A DNA stretch of 64,000 nt from Cladocopium goreaui. Taxonomy: Eukaryota > Sar > Dinophyceae > Suessiales > Symbiodiniaceae. Position numbers and translations under genes: made by a program. Within the stretch, counting starts at the first letter, position 1, and every line of letters starts with the position of its first letter. The stretch is from contig CAMXCT020000114.1 in NCBI GenBank assembly GCA_947184155.2, positions 910,848-974,847 of the forward strand, read 5' to 3'. The notes below the pieces were generated by a model. The model ran no database searches and was not told the DNA's origin. It worked only from the letters and a program-made list of their open reading frames with translations. This document shows positions 44,085 to 56,300 of the stretch, one piece after another.

Positions 44085-47000
44085 AAGTCGATTTGCAACC
44101 ATGTTGCAGCCTCTTCTGGATTTGCCCAAATAATGCTATCTTCATAGCGCTTGGCCAGGGCTTCGCTCTTGATCGGACCATGCTTCTGTTCATATTCATT
44201 CTTGAATCCCAAAACGCTAAACATCAGCTGGAGAGGGCTGTGCTTCAAGGCAACCCCCTGCAATTCGAAGTTCCTTGGCCAACACATCCGGAAAGCCCAT
44301 AATAGGTGTATATATAATATATTAATAAGAATGTATTCATCCCAATGATTCAAAAAAATATTGAAGGAACCATACATGTTAAAGACCCGTATTGAGTTTC
44401 CTTTCATTGGCAATTAAACAAAGGTAATTGGATGGAAAAAATGGTGTCATCCAAGGCACTGCCGTTCCTGGACAGCGAACATGTGTAACCTTAGGTCAGC
44501 ACTTTAAAGTTCAAAGCATTGTTGCGAGTAATGAAAAACACATTTACACATTTGGATCCAATTGATTTTGTTTTGACATTGTGATACATTGGGTTGGGTT
44601 AGTCCAAAATTACTTTACTTCGTGTAATCCCCACCATGACATTTATACATTTTGTTACTGGCAAATCTTCTGGCATTCTATCTGACATATTTTCTGGCAG
44701 TCTATTTGGCGTTCTATCTGGCATATCTTCTAGCAAATTAATTGGCAAATCTTCTGGCATTCTATCTGGCAAACATTCTGGCACTTTATCTGGCATATCT
44801 TCTGGCATTCTATCTGACATAGTAATTTTCCGTTTGGTTTGGGACTTTGGGGGGCGCCTTGTTTGACCTATTTTTGGAGCCCCTTTTTGGGCTAAAAAGT
44901 CGCCCTTTTTTAACCCCCAAAGCAGTACCAAACCAACGGGAAAATTACCAATCTGACATTTTATCTGGCATTCTATCTGGCATATCTTCTGGCATTCTAT
45001 CTGGCATATCTTCTGGCAGATGTTCTGGCATATCTTCTGGCATATCTTCTGGCATATCTTCTGGCATTCTATCTGGCATTCTATCTGGCATATCTTCTGG
45101 CATATTATCTGGCAAATCTTCTGGGATTCTATCATTCTATCTGGCATATCTTGTGGCAGTCTATCCGACATTTTATCTGGCATTCTATTTGGCATACCTT
45201 CTCGCATTCTATGTGGCATATCTTCTGGCATTCTATATGGTATATCTTCTGGCATTCTATCTGGCATATCTTCTGGCATTCTATTTGGCATATCTCATGG
45301 AATTTTATCTGGCATATCTTCTGGCATTCCATCTGACATTCTCTGATAAAATCTAACAACCCTCACCTGGCAGGTGGGGAACCAATATCAATCAAGCAAA
45401 AATTCAAAGTATGCAAGTGCTTAATCAGCATAGATCAGAAGCAAGTAATCTTCATTAGATGGTGGTCGCACAATGTTTTCCATCACTAAAGTGCAGATTC
45501 GGAACTCATCCAAGGGTACATCATCCATCCGGTATTCAAAGCTTGTAGACAGAAAGAACCTATCCAGGGTCAGGTGGGTGATAATAATGAACTCAGCATG
45601 AAGCAATTAAAAGCAGTTTGAATGATTTTGCGTGGTTTTAACCCCCACCTCTTCCACTGATCCATTTTCACGTGGTCATCTTTGTCCCTCCAAGCTGCAA
45701 ACACAAATGCGTAGTCCATTTCCACTGGGGAAATCATCCGCACCCGCGCAAACATGGGCTCCTCTCCAGGAACTGCCTGCATAGCGCCTTGATAGCCAAC
45801 TTCCTTGGCCCCAGGTGCAGAGAGGGGAGAAGATATTGATGGAACCAACAGCAAACAGATGATGATGATGATATTTATTTAATAAAACTGGTGATTTAAA
45901 TGGGTATGTCATGTGGTAATTTTCCACTTTGAACCGAATTCTCACAAGTGACCTGGAACACCCGTTTTTTGATCAAAAAACGGGGTCTCCAGGTCACTTG
46001 TTTCAAGGGGGGTTAAAGCCAAGGAACAAACCAAAGCATAAAAATGCCAATGTCATGTCTCAAAATCAGGTGATCGTTTCCCCCCTTAAAGTGGTATGAA
46101 CACCATAAAACCGGATTGCCCCATGATTTTTGGGAATTATGTTAAATAATCCTCATGGACAAGCATCTTTTGACACATGAACTTGGAGCACCGTTGGGTA
46201 GTGGGATGGCTCAGCAAAGTGGTGCTTGATGATCATGTCCACCACACTGGAACGGATCGGGGTCTCAGTGTTGCATGAAGACACCGTGCATGGTCAAAAC
46301 AGCAGTTCTTACCTACACGATTATCAATAAAGATTTTCAACCCCATTGATTTGTCTTAACATCTCAAGATTGGCCAATTCTAATTCAAAAGACACTGTTT
46401 TTGTTTTACTTGGTTTTAATTTAGATTTAGCCAAGGCACGCCTGACGTAGGATTCCAAAAGAGGTTGTGACGAAACCAGTTCTGGCCACATTTGTAAACC
46501 TTCTTCTTGGCATCATCATTCAGCATCACAGCAGTAAAGTTGGAGCTGTGGAAAGGGGCCTCCAAGTGATGTTCATGACATTTCAAAGAATGATGTGTGT
46601 TACAACCATCCATTTCAAACCACAAGTGTTGATTTGATCAATCACCAATGAAACGAAATCCCAATATACAGGTGTTTGTGACGACGAGTAAGCCCCATTA
46701 TATCAATAAAAATAAAATAAAACAATTGGAAACCAAACAACATTTTGTGGGTGTGGGGTCGGCTAACTCAACAGGCCTCACGTCCTCCATCCCTCACTAG
46801 CAACGCATCTTCGGTCACCACATCTGGCCATAGATCCAAGAGTCCAGTGATAGAGCGCTTGTAGTTGTCCAACCTTGCGCCAAAGGTTGATTTTGATTTC
46901 ATATCCAAAAACCCAAAGATCATTTTTGAGGGGATGATTCACTGTTATTGTTAATTATCATCATTTGCCATAACAATTATTTATTCGACACATGAAAATA

Positions 47001-47350
47001 CAATGGTTAATGGGTGATAATGGTTGATGGTTCTGATGGTTAGGTTAAATGCAGAAAACCAATGTTAATCAACAGCTTGGGTTTTAGCTTTACAGACCAT
47101 GTTCAATTTGAAACCACTATCAAAACAAAATAAAGTACTTTTCATCCTGAACTTGGTTGGTAAACTTAAGCAGGGCATGGTCCCAAATTTCAACCAAGTG
47201 GCAGCTCTGCATTCCATTCAGAACCTGTTGCTGGCAGGTCACTGGATTGGCTTTCAGCCACCGACGGCGCTGATGCTTTCTTTTTCGGCATGGCTTCCCA
47301 ACAGTTGGGCCCTGCAAAGTTCTGGAGCCAAGCCCTATTTCATCTTGCAA
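44085..47350 (-). CDS. Exon cluster of an unrecognised minus-strand gene
   Basis: Approximate exons: 44290-44085 (ALAKRYEDSIIWANPEEAAT), 45565-45425 (DDVPLDEFRICTLVMENIVR), 45830-45660 (MFARVRMISPVEMDYAFVFA then AWRDKDDHVKM), 46310-46160 (ETPIRSSVVDMIIKHHFAEP), 46620-46440 (NFTAVMLNDDAKKKVYKCGQ), 46880-46760 and 47350-47120 (RKRKHQRRRWLKANPVTCQQ). No domain was recognised. A leader-array-trailer element sits in the intron between the first two. Confidence 0.55.
44609..45380 (+). mobile_element. Leader-array-trailer element, copy 2 (interrupted)
   Basis: Starts ATTACTTTACTTCGTG and has the same leader (CCACCATGACATTTATACAT). The array is interrupted at 44822-44948 by a foldback element. It ends TGATAAAATCTAACAACCC and CACCTGGCAGGTGGGGA. 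It lacks the GAGGAGGAC segment. Its internal unit order (for example the rare GGGATTCTATCATTC and CTTGTGGCAGTCTATC variants) matches the inverted half of copy 4. Confidence 0.9.
44822..44948. mobile_element. MITE-like foldback element, family III, nested
   Basis: 127 bp beginning GTAATTTTCCGTTTGGTTTG and ending with the near-complement (CCAAACCAACGGGAAAATTA then C). An inner pair, GGAGCCCC...GGGCT, is present. ATCTGACAT stands near both sides, but that phrase is also part of the array, so it is not proof of a target duplication. Confidence 0.85.
45944..46001. repeat. 58-bp near-perfect palindrome
   Basis: ACAAGTGACCTGGA and its complement TCCAGGTCACTTGT flank a core CCCGTTTTTTGATCAAAAAA then CGGG. 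Only two pairs near the middle of each arm fail to match. There is essentially no loop. It lies in an intron. Confidence 0.9.
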
Positions 47351-47390
47351 TGGGATGCAACCCCATCTAGGGAAATCAAAATAAAAGCAA

Positions 47391-48015
47391 TTTGGGATTA
47401 TAAGGTAGGGAGCGTTCTAACAGGGAGCGACCGTCACTCCCTGTTAGAACACTCACTACCGGTAGCGAGCGTTCTAAGGGAGGTTTTCCGTCGCTGGGGC
47501 ACCATCAATCTTGCGTTCTTCTCACTAAGACCCCAGCGAAAACACAAGATCATCCCTGGGTCGATGTTTCCCAACCCTCCCTTAGAACACTCACTACCGG
47601 TAGCGAGCGTTCTAACAGGGAGCGACCGTCACTCCCTGTTAGAACACTATTTATCTTAATAGCACCATTTTTTTATACATTTTGAATCCCCAAATCACTA
47701 CCGGTATTTGGGATTATAAGGTAGGGAGCGTTCTAACAGGGAGCGACCGTCACTCCCTGTTAGAACACTCACTACCGGTAGCGAGCGTTCTAAGGGAGGT
47801 TTTCCGTCACTGGGGCACCATCAATCTTGCGTTCTTCTCACTAAGACCCCAGCGAAAACACAAGATCATCCCTGGGTCGATGTTTCCCAACCCTCCCTTA
47901 GAACACTCACTACCGGTAGCGAGCGTTCTAACAGGGAGCGACCGTCACTCCCTGTTAGAACACTATTTATCTTAATAGCACCATTTTTTTGATACATTTT
48001 GAATCCCCAAATCAC
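47391..48015. repeat. Two tandem 316-bp units of nested hairpins
   Basis: Copies begin TTTGGGATTATAAGGTAGGG at 47391 and 47707. Each contains two perfect hairpins with 14-bp stems (GTTCTAACAGGGAG and its complement) and 9-base loops, at 47414-47450 and 47609-47645 in the first and 47730-47766 and 47925-47961 in the second. It also contains the palindromic ACTACCGGTAGCGAG core twice. An outer inverted pair TTCTAAGGGAGG...CCTCCCTTAGAA encloses an inner pair CGCTGGGG...CCCCAGCG. The copies are almost identical. Confidence 0.93.
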
Positions 48016-49820
48016 TACCGGTAGTGAGCGTTCTAAGGGCTCCACATTGACAGAATTCCCAATTCACTACCGGTAGCGAGCGTTCTAAGGGCTCCCCATT
48101 GACAGAATTCCCAATTCACTACCGGTAGCGAGGGTTCTAAGGGCTCCCCATCATCCCGATTTTGGTTTGAATTCCCAATTCACTACCGGTAGCGAGCGTT
48201 CTAAGGGCTCCCTATTGACAAAATTCCCAATTCACTACCGGTAGTGAGCGTTCTAAGGGCTCCACAGGGTAGAGCGTTCTAAGGGCTCCCCATTGACAGA
48301 ATTCCCAATTCACTACCGGTAGCGAGCGTTCTAAGGGCTCCCCATTGACAGAATTCCCAATTCACTACCGGTAGCGAGCGTTCTAAGGGCTCCCCATCAT
48401 CCCGATTTTGGTTTGAATTCCCAATTCACTACCGGTAGCGAGCGTTCTAAGGGCTCCCTATTGACAAAATTCCCAATTCACTACCGGTAGCGAGCGTTCT
48501 AAGGGCTCCCCATTGACAGAATTCCCAATTCACTACCGGTAGCGAGCGTTCTAAGGGCTCCCCATCATCCCCATTTTGGTTGGAATTCCCAATTCACTAC
48601 CGGTAGCCAGCGTTTTAAGGGCTCCCGATCATCCCGATTTTGGTTTGAATTCCCAATCCACTACCGGTAGCGAGCGTTCTAAGGGCTCCCGATTGTCCCA
48701 TTTTGGTTAGAATTCCCAATTCACTACCGGTAGCGAGCGTTCTAAGGGCACCCGATTGTCCCATTTTGGTTAAAATTACCAATTCACTACCGGTAGTGAG
48801 CGTTCTAAGGGCTCCCCATTGACAGAATTCCTAATTCACTACCGGTAGCGAGCGTTCTAAGGGCACCCGGTTGTCCCATTTTGGTTAAAATTACCAATTC
48901 ACTACCGGTAGCGAGCGTTCTAAGGGTTCCCCATTGACAGAATTCCCAATTCACTACCGGTAGTGAGCGTTCTAAGGGCTCCACATTGACAGAATTCCCA
49001 ATTCACTACCGGTAGCGAGCGTTCTAAGGGCTCCCCATTGACAGAATTCCCAATTCACTACGGTTAGCGAGCGTTCTAAGGGCACCCGATTGTCCCATTT
49101 TGGTTAAAATTACCAATTCACTACCGGTAGTGAGCGTTCTAAGGGCTCCCCATTGACAGAATTCCTAATTCACTACCGGTAGCGAGCGTTCTAAGGGCTC
49201 CCCATTGACAGAATTCCCAATTCACTACCGGTAGCGAGCGTTCTAAGGGCACCCGGTTGTCCCATTTTGGTTAAAATTACCAATTCACTACCGGTAGCGA
49301 GCGTTCTAAGGGCTCCCCATTGACAGAATTCCCAATTCACTACCGGTAGCGAGCGTTCTAAGGGCACCCGATTGTCCCATTTTGGTTAAAATTACCAATT
49401 CACTACCGGTAGTGAGCGTTCTAAGGGCTCCCCATTGACAGAATTCCTAATTCACTACCGGTAGCGAGCGTTCTAAGGGCTCCCCATTGACAGAATTCCC
49501 AATTCACTACCGGTAGTGAGCGTTCTAAGGGCTCCCCATTGACAGAATTCCCAATTCACTACCGGTAGTGAGCGTTCTAAGGGCCACCAACCATACCAAT
49601 TATTGAAAAAACATCAATTCACTACCGATAGCAAACGTTCTAAGGATCCCCAATCATCCCCTTTATATTGGATAGAATTCCTAATTCACTTCTGGTAGTG
49701 AGGGTTCTAAGGGATCCGATCATCCCCATTATTATTGATAGAATTCCCAATTCACTACCGGTAGTGAATATTCTAAGTACTTCCAATCATCTAAATTTTT
49801 GAAAGAATTCCCAAATTCAC
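48011..49820. repeat. Palindrome-based satellite array (CACTACCGGTAGYGAGCGTTCTAAGGG)
   Basis: About 33 copies of TTCACTACCGGTAG(C/T)GAG plus CGTTCTAAGGGC at 50-65-bp intervals. The core in its T form, CACTACCGGTAGTG, is a perfect 14-bp palindrome. Between cores are a few alternating spacers: CCCCATTGACAGAATTCCCA, CCCATCATCCCGATTTTGGT and ACCCGATTGTCCCATTTTGG. They recur in blocks, giving a higher-order pattern. The right end decays gradually (49600-49820). No coding is claimed. Confidence 0.95.
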
Positions 49821-49926
49821 TATCCAAATGAGCTCAGATTGGCTGAATTCAAAGCGACACCTCTTGGAAGGGTTCCAGGCACTACTAGAAGTGAATCTTT
49901 GAATTCTCCCCATGATGCATATTCAT

Positions 49927-49980
49927 AACTAGTGTCAACTTTATTTCCGAAACTAGGAAATAAAGTTAACATGGTTAGTT
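49927..49980. repeat. Imperfect hairpin after the satellite
   Basis: AACTTTATTTCC and its complement GGAAATAAAGTT are separated by 7 bases, with partial pairing extending outward (AACTAGTGTC / AACATGGTTAGTT). The rest of 49820-50230 shows no feature I can support. Confidence 0.75.
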
Positions 49981-50229
49981 ACAAGTGGGCTCTTGTGTAA
50001 ATACAGTTTAAGCACATCAAATCCAGGATTTGGTAAAGATACACGAAATCCAAATGATGGTGACGTGCAGCCCAATCACAGAGCCAAGACCATCCCAAAG
50101 ATGGCTAACAAAAGCTCACAAAAATAATATGAACCACATAAATTATGACGGTTGGTGTTAGATACAATTTTCCAAGCTTTTCAGCCTGTTGCACTTTGTT
50201 TTCCCCAATGCCAATCTCCAAAGCGGTGA

Positions 50230-50995
50230 TTCCAAATGGTTCAAATACCACTTGACTTTAAGCCAATGGTCACACCATTTGAAAACCTAATTAGCACATA
50301 CTTGTTATTAAAGTTGCAATCAAACAGAGCAAACACCACGCCATGTACGCCTGGTGTCAATTTGTTTGAGCTTCCCCAAGGCTGTGTTAGCCGTCAACAT
50401 CACCATGTTCAATTGGTGAAGGGCCTTTACCTCAGGAACTGACTGGTGTTGATAGGTGGACCATCAAGATTATCAAAAGAAATGTTTGGGATCTTACTGG
50501 ATAAGTTAGGGATAAATGTTAGCCTTGTTATTGACATGGCCAGTTGTCTTGAACAAATTAGCGAATGACATTGATATACAGCAGATTTATGGTGAGATTG
50601 GTTCTGATACATCTGGTGTTAATGAATCTAATACCAAACAAATTTGTTGGTATACCTGCGGACCATTATTACTTAAAATCAAACATCACAAAACCCGTAT
50701 ATGTGAAACTGGTTGAAGCAATGTTGAAATGAAGTTGGGCAACTAAACAAACCACTATTGTAAAGAATTTGTTTTCAGCCGACTTGGTCTTCAACCCATA
50801 GAATTACTAAATTTGGCCAAGGGAACCTCCTGAGACTCCTCCTCATCAACGATGAAACATAAGAACCGGCCAGGTGCATAGGACGTTTGCTTCACCTTGT
50901 TTGCATTAGATGGTCCTACATGTCAAGAAAAAACAACATGGTTTTGAGTTTTATGCAAACTTTGTGTGGCAAATGGAAAACATGTGACTTCAAAA
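50230..50995 (-). CDS. Exons of an unrecognised minus-strand gene beside the satellite
   Basis: Approximate exons: 50345-50240 (VHGVVFALFDCNFNNKYVLI), 50525-50437 (IPNISFDNLDGPPINTSQFL, followed by a GTAAAG donor) and 50915-50810 (VKQTSYAPGRFLCFIVDEEE). No family was recognised. The first could contain a stop at its end, so a gene boundary near 50.24 kb cannot be excluded. Confidence 0.45.
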
Positions 50996-51004
50996 CTCAG
51001 ACCC

Positions 51005-51415
51005 AAACCATCATGTCAGCATAGGAAAGTAGTTTCCAGCGACGGGGTGCAGCTTGGATTTTGATGACATCATGGATGATTTTCGCCAAGCCAGGGCAAT
51101 CTGCTTGGAATTTTGGAGAAACAAACACCCATTTGGGTTGAACCAGCAAACTCTTGAAAGCTAGCCGGCAACCATTGCCCAGGGTTGATGAACCAGCAGT
51201 GAAGCAACTGTAGGACACCAGGCACCCACCTGTCAAAACCATTGATAGCTCATTTCGTGCCCCGGGTTTGGTGACATCATTCACAATGATGTAGTCCGAG
51301 CATGCCCTTCGAGATGTGATGTAGCCACCCATAGCAAGTACCCGTTTATGGAGATCCCCATCAGTACATTCATCATCAATGAAGATTTTTTTTCCTTGGT
51401 TTTCAGATCCATACC
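51005..51415 (-). CDS. Long exon, possibly BRCT-like
   Basis: About 135 residues on the minus strand beginning KKIFIDDECTDGDLHKRVLA, then MGGYITSRRACSDYIIVNDV, a hydrophobic VLTGGCLVSYSCF and PKWVFVSPKFQADCPGLAKI. The succession of a short beta strand, a helix, G-G-x-h-T, 'hIVND', and a late W..V.P is reminiscent of BRCT phosphopeptide-binding domains of nuclear proteins. The Trp/Pro placement is not decisive, so the call is tentative. Confidence 0.45.
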
Positions 51416-51481
51416 CCATCAAAGTAGAAACACATAATTATTAGTCCCATAATCTAAAAAGGTGGGTTTCAACTGAAATTG

Positions 51482-53010
51482 TGAACTTTGACAAATCCAA
51501 GATACCTTTGACCTCAGTTTTTTCCGGTCCTGGGTTGCAGGATGCTCCAAACATCCAGACAAACGGACTCCTGCCAAGGTGGCTGGTTGCAGCCAAGATG
51601 CTTTGCAATGCCTCTCTGCCTCATGAGGCTACACTGGTGGTTGGTTTTGGGGTAACATGGGGTAACATCATCAAATGTCAACAGCTATGCTATGTGAGGC
51701 TATGTGGCACTAAATATGCTTTTATCACTTTGAGTCTCGCACGTTTCAAACGATCCTTGTGGTAGTTGTGTCGCAACTGGGCTTGGTGTGTGAGGTAGGT
51801 CTTGAGCCTGTTTCGATCTTTCTTGGTCCCTTTCAAGACACCATCGCTAATGGCTTGCATTCCTGGGCATGTTCAATGTCAGATTAGGGTTGTTGTCGAC
51901 GATCAGAATTTGACTGTTGTTGCAGTGATATATCACACACCACATTCAAAAATAAACTGAGGGGACCACTGTTGGCATTGGTTCTTTCCTTCTGGACTTC
52001 AATTTCTCTTTGTTGTTGGGAAGTCCACAATGACTGAGCAAGGGAGTGGGCCTTTGGGGCCCAATCTGTTGACGATCCTGCATTCCTAGCTGCCACCATG
52101 TTGACAGTTCGCCTCCTTTTGAGTAGCCAACTTTTTTCATTGCCACAATCATCAGGACTTTTTCTTTCGGATTTCCTTTTGTGCACCCTGGTTGAGACCT
52201 CATTGGTTCCAATTTGCTCTAAGCTTGAACAGCAGTTTCAACAGGCACAGCCCTAAAATGCAATGGAAAAAAGGTAAGATCCTGACATGCCGGGCATTTC
52301 CATATACACGAGCCTCATTCAGCATAACATGCCATCCCCAAATAATGAACTCGGAAAAGCTAACATTACAGTTTGAAAAATAAATTGCTTGACATGCAAA
52401 TCCCCACTGAGCATTGCCAATCTTGAACGAATGATTATATAAATAATCTTAGGTAAGTTTGTCAGACCGGTGCCACCAAGATTCCCATTCAAGTTGTGCC
52501 ATGTTGACACCCTCCTCAATGTTGTCCATGTAGGCCACACGAAGTTCATCATTTAGGGCATCAATGCCAACATCACCGCGTTGTGTTCCCGACATCCAGA
52601 TACTCTTGGCAAACCTCAGATCGTGAAAGCTGACTAGGACATGGGAGCCAATGTCACATTAAAAAATACCTTTAAAGTTTTGATTGTGGGGTTTGTGTTT
52701 TTTTCAAACACTGATGGAACAACAACACATTTCAAACCATCACCAGTAGGTTCAAGGCACAGCCTTTCCACATTGCTGGTAGAAAATGTAAATGCAAGAT
52801 TTCGGCAAACAATTTCCCCAGCATGCACGCAGGCCTTGGGACCACAGAGCTTCCGCTCTCTGGTGATGGCAGCCTTCCAGGCAAGCTTCATTTCACTCTC
52901 TCCGGTGTGTTTCTGGATGGCCAATGCAATTGGGTAAAGTGTCCGCATCTCGACTTTGAGCAAGTCCTCAGATTTGGCTTGGCAACAGACCAAATACAAG
53001 CACTCCTCGT
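51482..53010 (-). CDS. Exon cluster of an unrecognised minus-strand gene
   Basis: Approximate exons: 51610-51482 (SHLGRSPFVWMFGASCNPGP), 51870-51710 (DGVLKGTKKDRNRLKTYLTH), 52205-51960 (KRKSERKSPDDCGNEKSWLL), 52640-52480 (DALNDELRVAYMDNIEEGVN) and 53010-52670 (RTLYPIALAIQKHTGESEMK and CVHAGEIVCRNLAFTFSTSN). The basic and mixed-charge content fits a nuclear protein, but no domain was recognised. Confidence 0.5.
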
Positions 53011-53354
53011 TTGTTCTCCAAAAGATCATCAAGGAGCGTGGCCCATTTCACAAAGTGAGTGGGTTTCTTCAACATTGCTGAATGTGGCTCTGGACCCTCA
53101 CGGGTGTCACTGCTTGCAGAGAATGCTAGAGCACACCTTACAAGAAGATAGCCTACCAGGTTGCGATCAGCTCAGCTGACTACTGCGATCAAAGATGGTA
53201 TCAACTTGCAGACTGCTTTGGACCTTCAACGGATGCCATCTGAGTTCTTTGAAAATTTAACGCTTGAGTTGGAAATCCCAGGTTTTGATTTAGTCCCTTT
53301 TAAGCTTTTATATAACCCTTCCCCCACCGACTATGACATAAAAGCCTACTAACC

Positions 53355-56300
53355 ACTAATTCAATTGAGTGTCCTTGTCAATGCCCCAAGCTTCAGCCAG
53401 CACTTTCAAAGAATCCAAATTGGATTGCGGGATTTTCTCAATCTTGGGGTTGATCTTGATGGCATTGGCCAAGTTCATACAAATACCAAATGAAGGGAAT
53501 TCCGTGTTCATGATGGCCTTCGCAACCTTGACCCAATTGACCATCCTGACAAACTATAGTGATGATGGTGCTCAGGCAAAAAAAAAACAATGAGATGGAT
53601 GATGTTACCAGTAAAACAAATCCCATTTAAAATCTAAATAACATAGTTTAAACTCACTTCGTGTAAAGAAACAGCAGTAGGAGAGACATGTTACTTCGAC
53701 CACCAAAGCCAAGAAACCTTCCCAGTACCCGATGCTTGATCTCAGGGGTGATAGCACGTTCTCCACCAAGAACTAATTGTTTCCCCTTGTGTATCAACAG
53801 CAGTGGTACTTTCCTTAGTGTGTGAACAGGGGGTTGATAAAACATGATAAAACATGATAAAACAACATAAACCACATTTTTGCAATGGAAGTAGCATGAC
53901 TGGAAAACAATGGGGTCATCAAATAGTATATATCATTTGACAGCAATAAAAAGTTGGATCAAGTTTGGTCAGAGGGTCAGGGTCTCCATCAAGAAGCTGG
54001 AGTAGGTGCCAGGCATGTTCCAAAGGTGACCATTAGTGAATAGGTGGTCAATGTTCTTCAAGAACCTTGGGTTTCTCAAAGTGAATGGTGGAGATACTAC
54101 TTTAGTTTGATCTATGATGAAAAAACAATGGGACCATCCCTTGTTTCATTTGGCCAAGCTACTGTTGCATTGCATGTAGCAAATCAGAAGGCTCCATTCC
54201 GTCGGAATCAGCAACCCGTGTCACCAGGAAAGCTTCATCATGAGCATCAGCTAGTGCTGCTAAAGTCCTGGAATATGGTGGTTCAATCTCAATTGAATTA
54301 TATAGTTCACTTGAAGTTAAATACATATCAGGGGCATATGGTTTAAAGCTGTTTGGAAAATCAGCTAGGTGCTAACCAAGTGTCAGTGCTTCTTCAACAT
54401 TCCACCGGTCCAGAAACTCTTTGGCGCAATTCCCCTCAACCTTGGCTGATTCCCACAAGGGCCAAGAAAAAAATACACTATGTTTTTCCCTAGTTTCCAA
54501 TGTGCCAATGTGTCTATGGTTTGGGGATAGTTGATAATTAATCAATGACCAATCATAATCACACAAACCAAACAATAAGATTGGAATTTGAAAGGAACAT
54601 ATAATCAGTGTCAATTTTAAAGCCAAGATGCCTTTCCAACACGTTCACGACATAGGGATTCCATACAGATCAAAAGCGGTCGCATATGGAGTACCAATCT
54701 GCCAGTCGGTTTCTGTATTGATTCAAAGCGGTGCTTGGCAGCCCGTAAGTTTTTACCTTAGAGACAAAATGAGGGATGTTAAAACCTAGTGTTGGAGTGT
54801 TTATCCCATATTTTTTGGATCTATGTTCATGTCTGACGATACCCCTAGCCATCATTAAACAAATCTATAGCGTTTCAGTTTGCAATTGTTTTTGCCCCAA
54901 TAATCCACTAATTTGGATCCAAAATACACCTCCATCCATTGTTGGCTTTGACCATGTTGGCAAACCGTTTCGCAAAGTAGGGTCGGAATTGCAAGAGCTG
55001 GGCTGGGCTTTGTGGTCCAGTGACATAGCACCTGAGCACCTGATTCAGGTAGCCATCTGCCTTTGTGCATCTGCTGGCAATCCTGTCAAGGCTTGGGATT
55101 GGCATCGGGCACCCACTGGTGGCATCAATGTTACTTTAATTTCATGGTTTCGGCCCCAATCATTTAAGATATGATGTCATTGAACCCACCAGTAACAGTC
55201 CTGCGGGCTGCATGCGCAGAATCTTTGCTTCTAACACGTAGGTTCTGGAAGTCTTGTTGAAGAAGTTCCGAAGCCACAAGCTCCTCAGTGGAAACAAGCA
55301 CCATATGCCATACTAAGTACCATAGTGAACATCAACATATCTAGTAATAGGCAATGTTTGTCTTTATTCATTTTATCCAATTTATCCCGGATTGGTGGAT
55401 CTCTTGCAAATCATTACATTTTTTCAGACATCAGGCAACCCCTGTTTTAGACAGCCAAGTTTCATCACCTGCTGCATCTGAGCAAAATTGTTCGATTTTC
55501 GGCTGCAACGAATCGAAAACTTCTGGGAAATCAAGTGGCAACATGTCCTTGGAAAGTAAAAGCAAACAAGTTTGACAAAGTTCTGTGGTTAGTGGAATGT
55601 TGTGACCACCCAGTTTAAATAAAGATTGTATGTATCAAAGTGGTTCAACAATGACATTGTGTCCCATGATATAGTGTTGACATGCTGAACATACCCACAC
55701 CCTGCTGATCATATCCAAAGGGTCAGACTTGTAAGGCACTGGTGATGATGGGCTGCACAATTTTTTCAAGATTCCAACTGTTGCATCTCTACACCCCACG
55801 GCCGTCAAATCCTGGTGTTCAGCTTGGTCAAATACCCCCAGGAATCCATGAAAGTGCTCCATAGTTTCCTTGCTGCAGGCACTGTAGCGCAAAGCCATCC
55901 GATGCTTCCGTGGGTCCTGTCCAGAAGCCCAGTGGGAACTGCGTGAAAGACCCCAATAGTGGACCAACTAATGTTCCTAAACCATTCATTAACCACGGGG
56001 GCCTTACTCCTATTATGTCTTAATGAATTGTTTGCAATGGAATTGATACCCCGTTGTTTTCAATGGGAATTCCAGGATCCTAAATTGGAGGTAGTGTACC
56101 AGGTTACCATATAAGGCGATATTTTGTGGGGATATTCCCTTACATTGGTTTTATAATGTTTTATATATGGTAGGTACCTCCAATTTAGGTTCCTGAAATG
56201 GCCATTGATGCTTTAATTTGAAACTGTCCTGCTGCAAAGATACAATAGAAGACATATCCAGTTTCTTCAGCGTCAGCATGCGGGCTGCTTGGCCCAGGCA

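Noticed and set aside
47099..47975. Plus-strand frames over the 316-bp hairpin units
   Set aside because: They are translations of duplicated palindromic DNA; the identical peptide repeats simply reflect the two units.
48011..49820. CRISPR array
   Set aside because: Regular repeats with spacers are present, but the spacers themselves recur, the repeat is partly palindromic satellite DNA, no cas genes exist, and the genome is eukaryotic.
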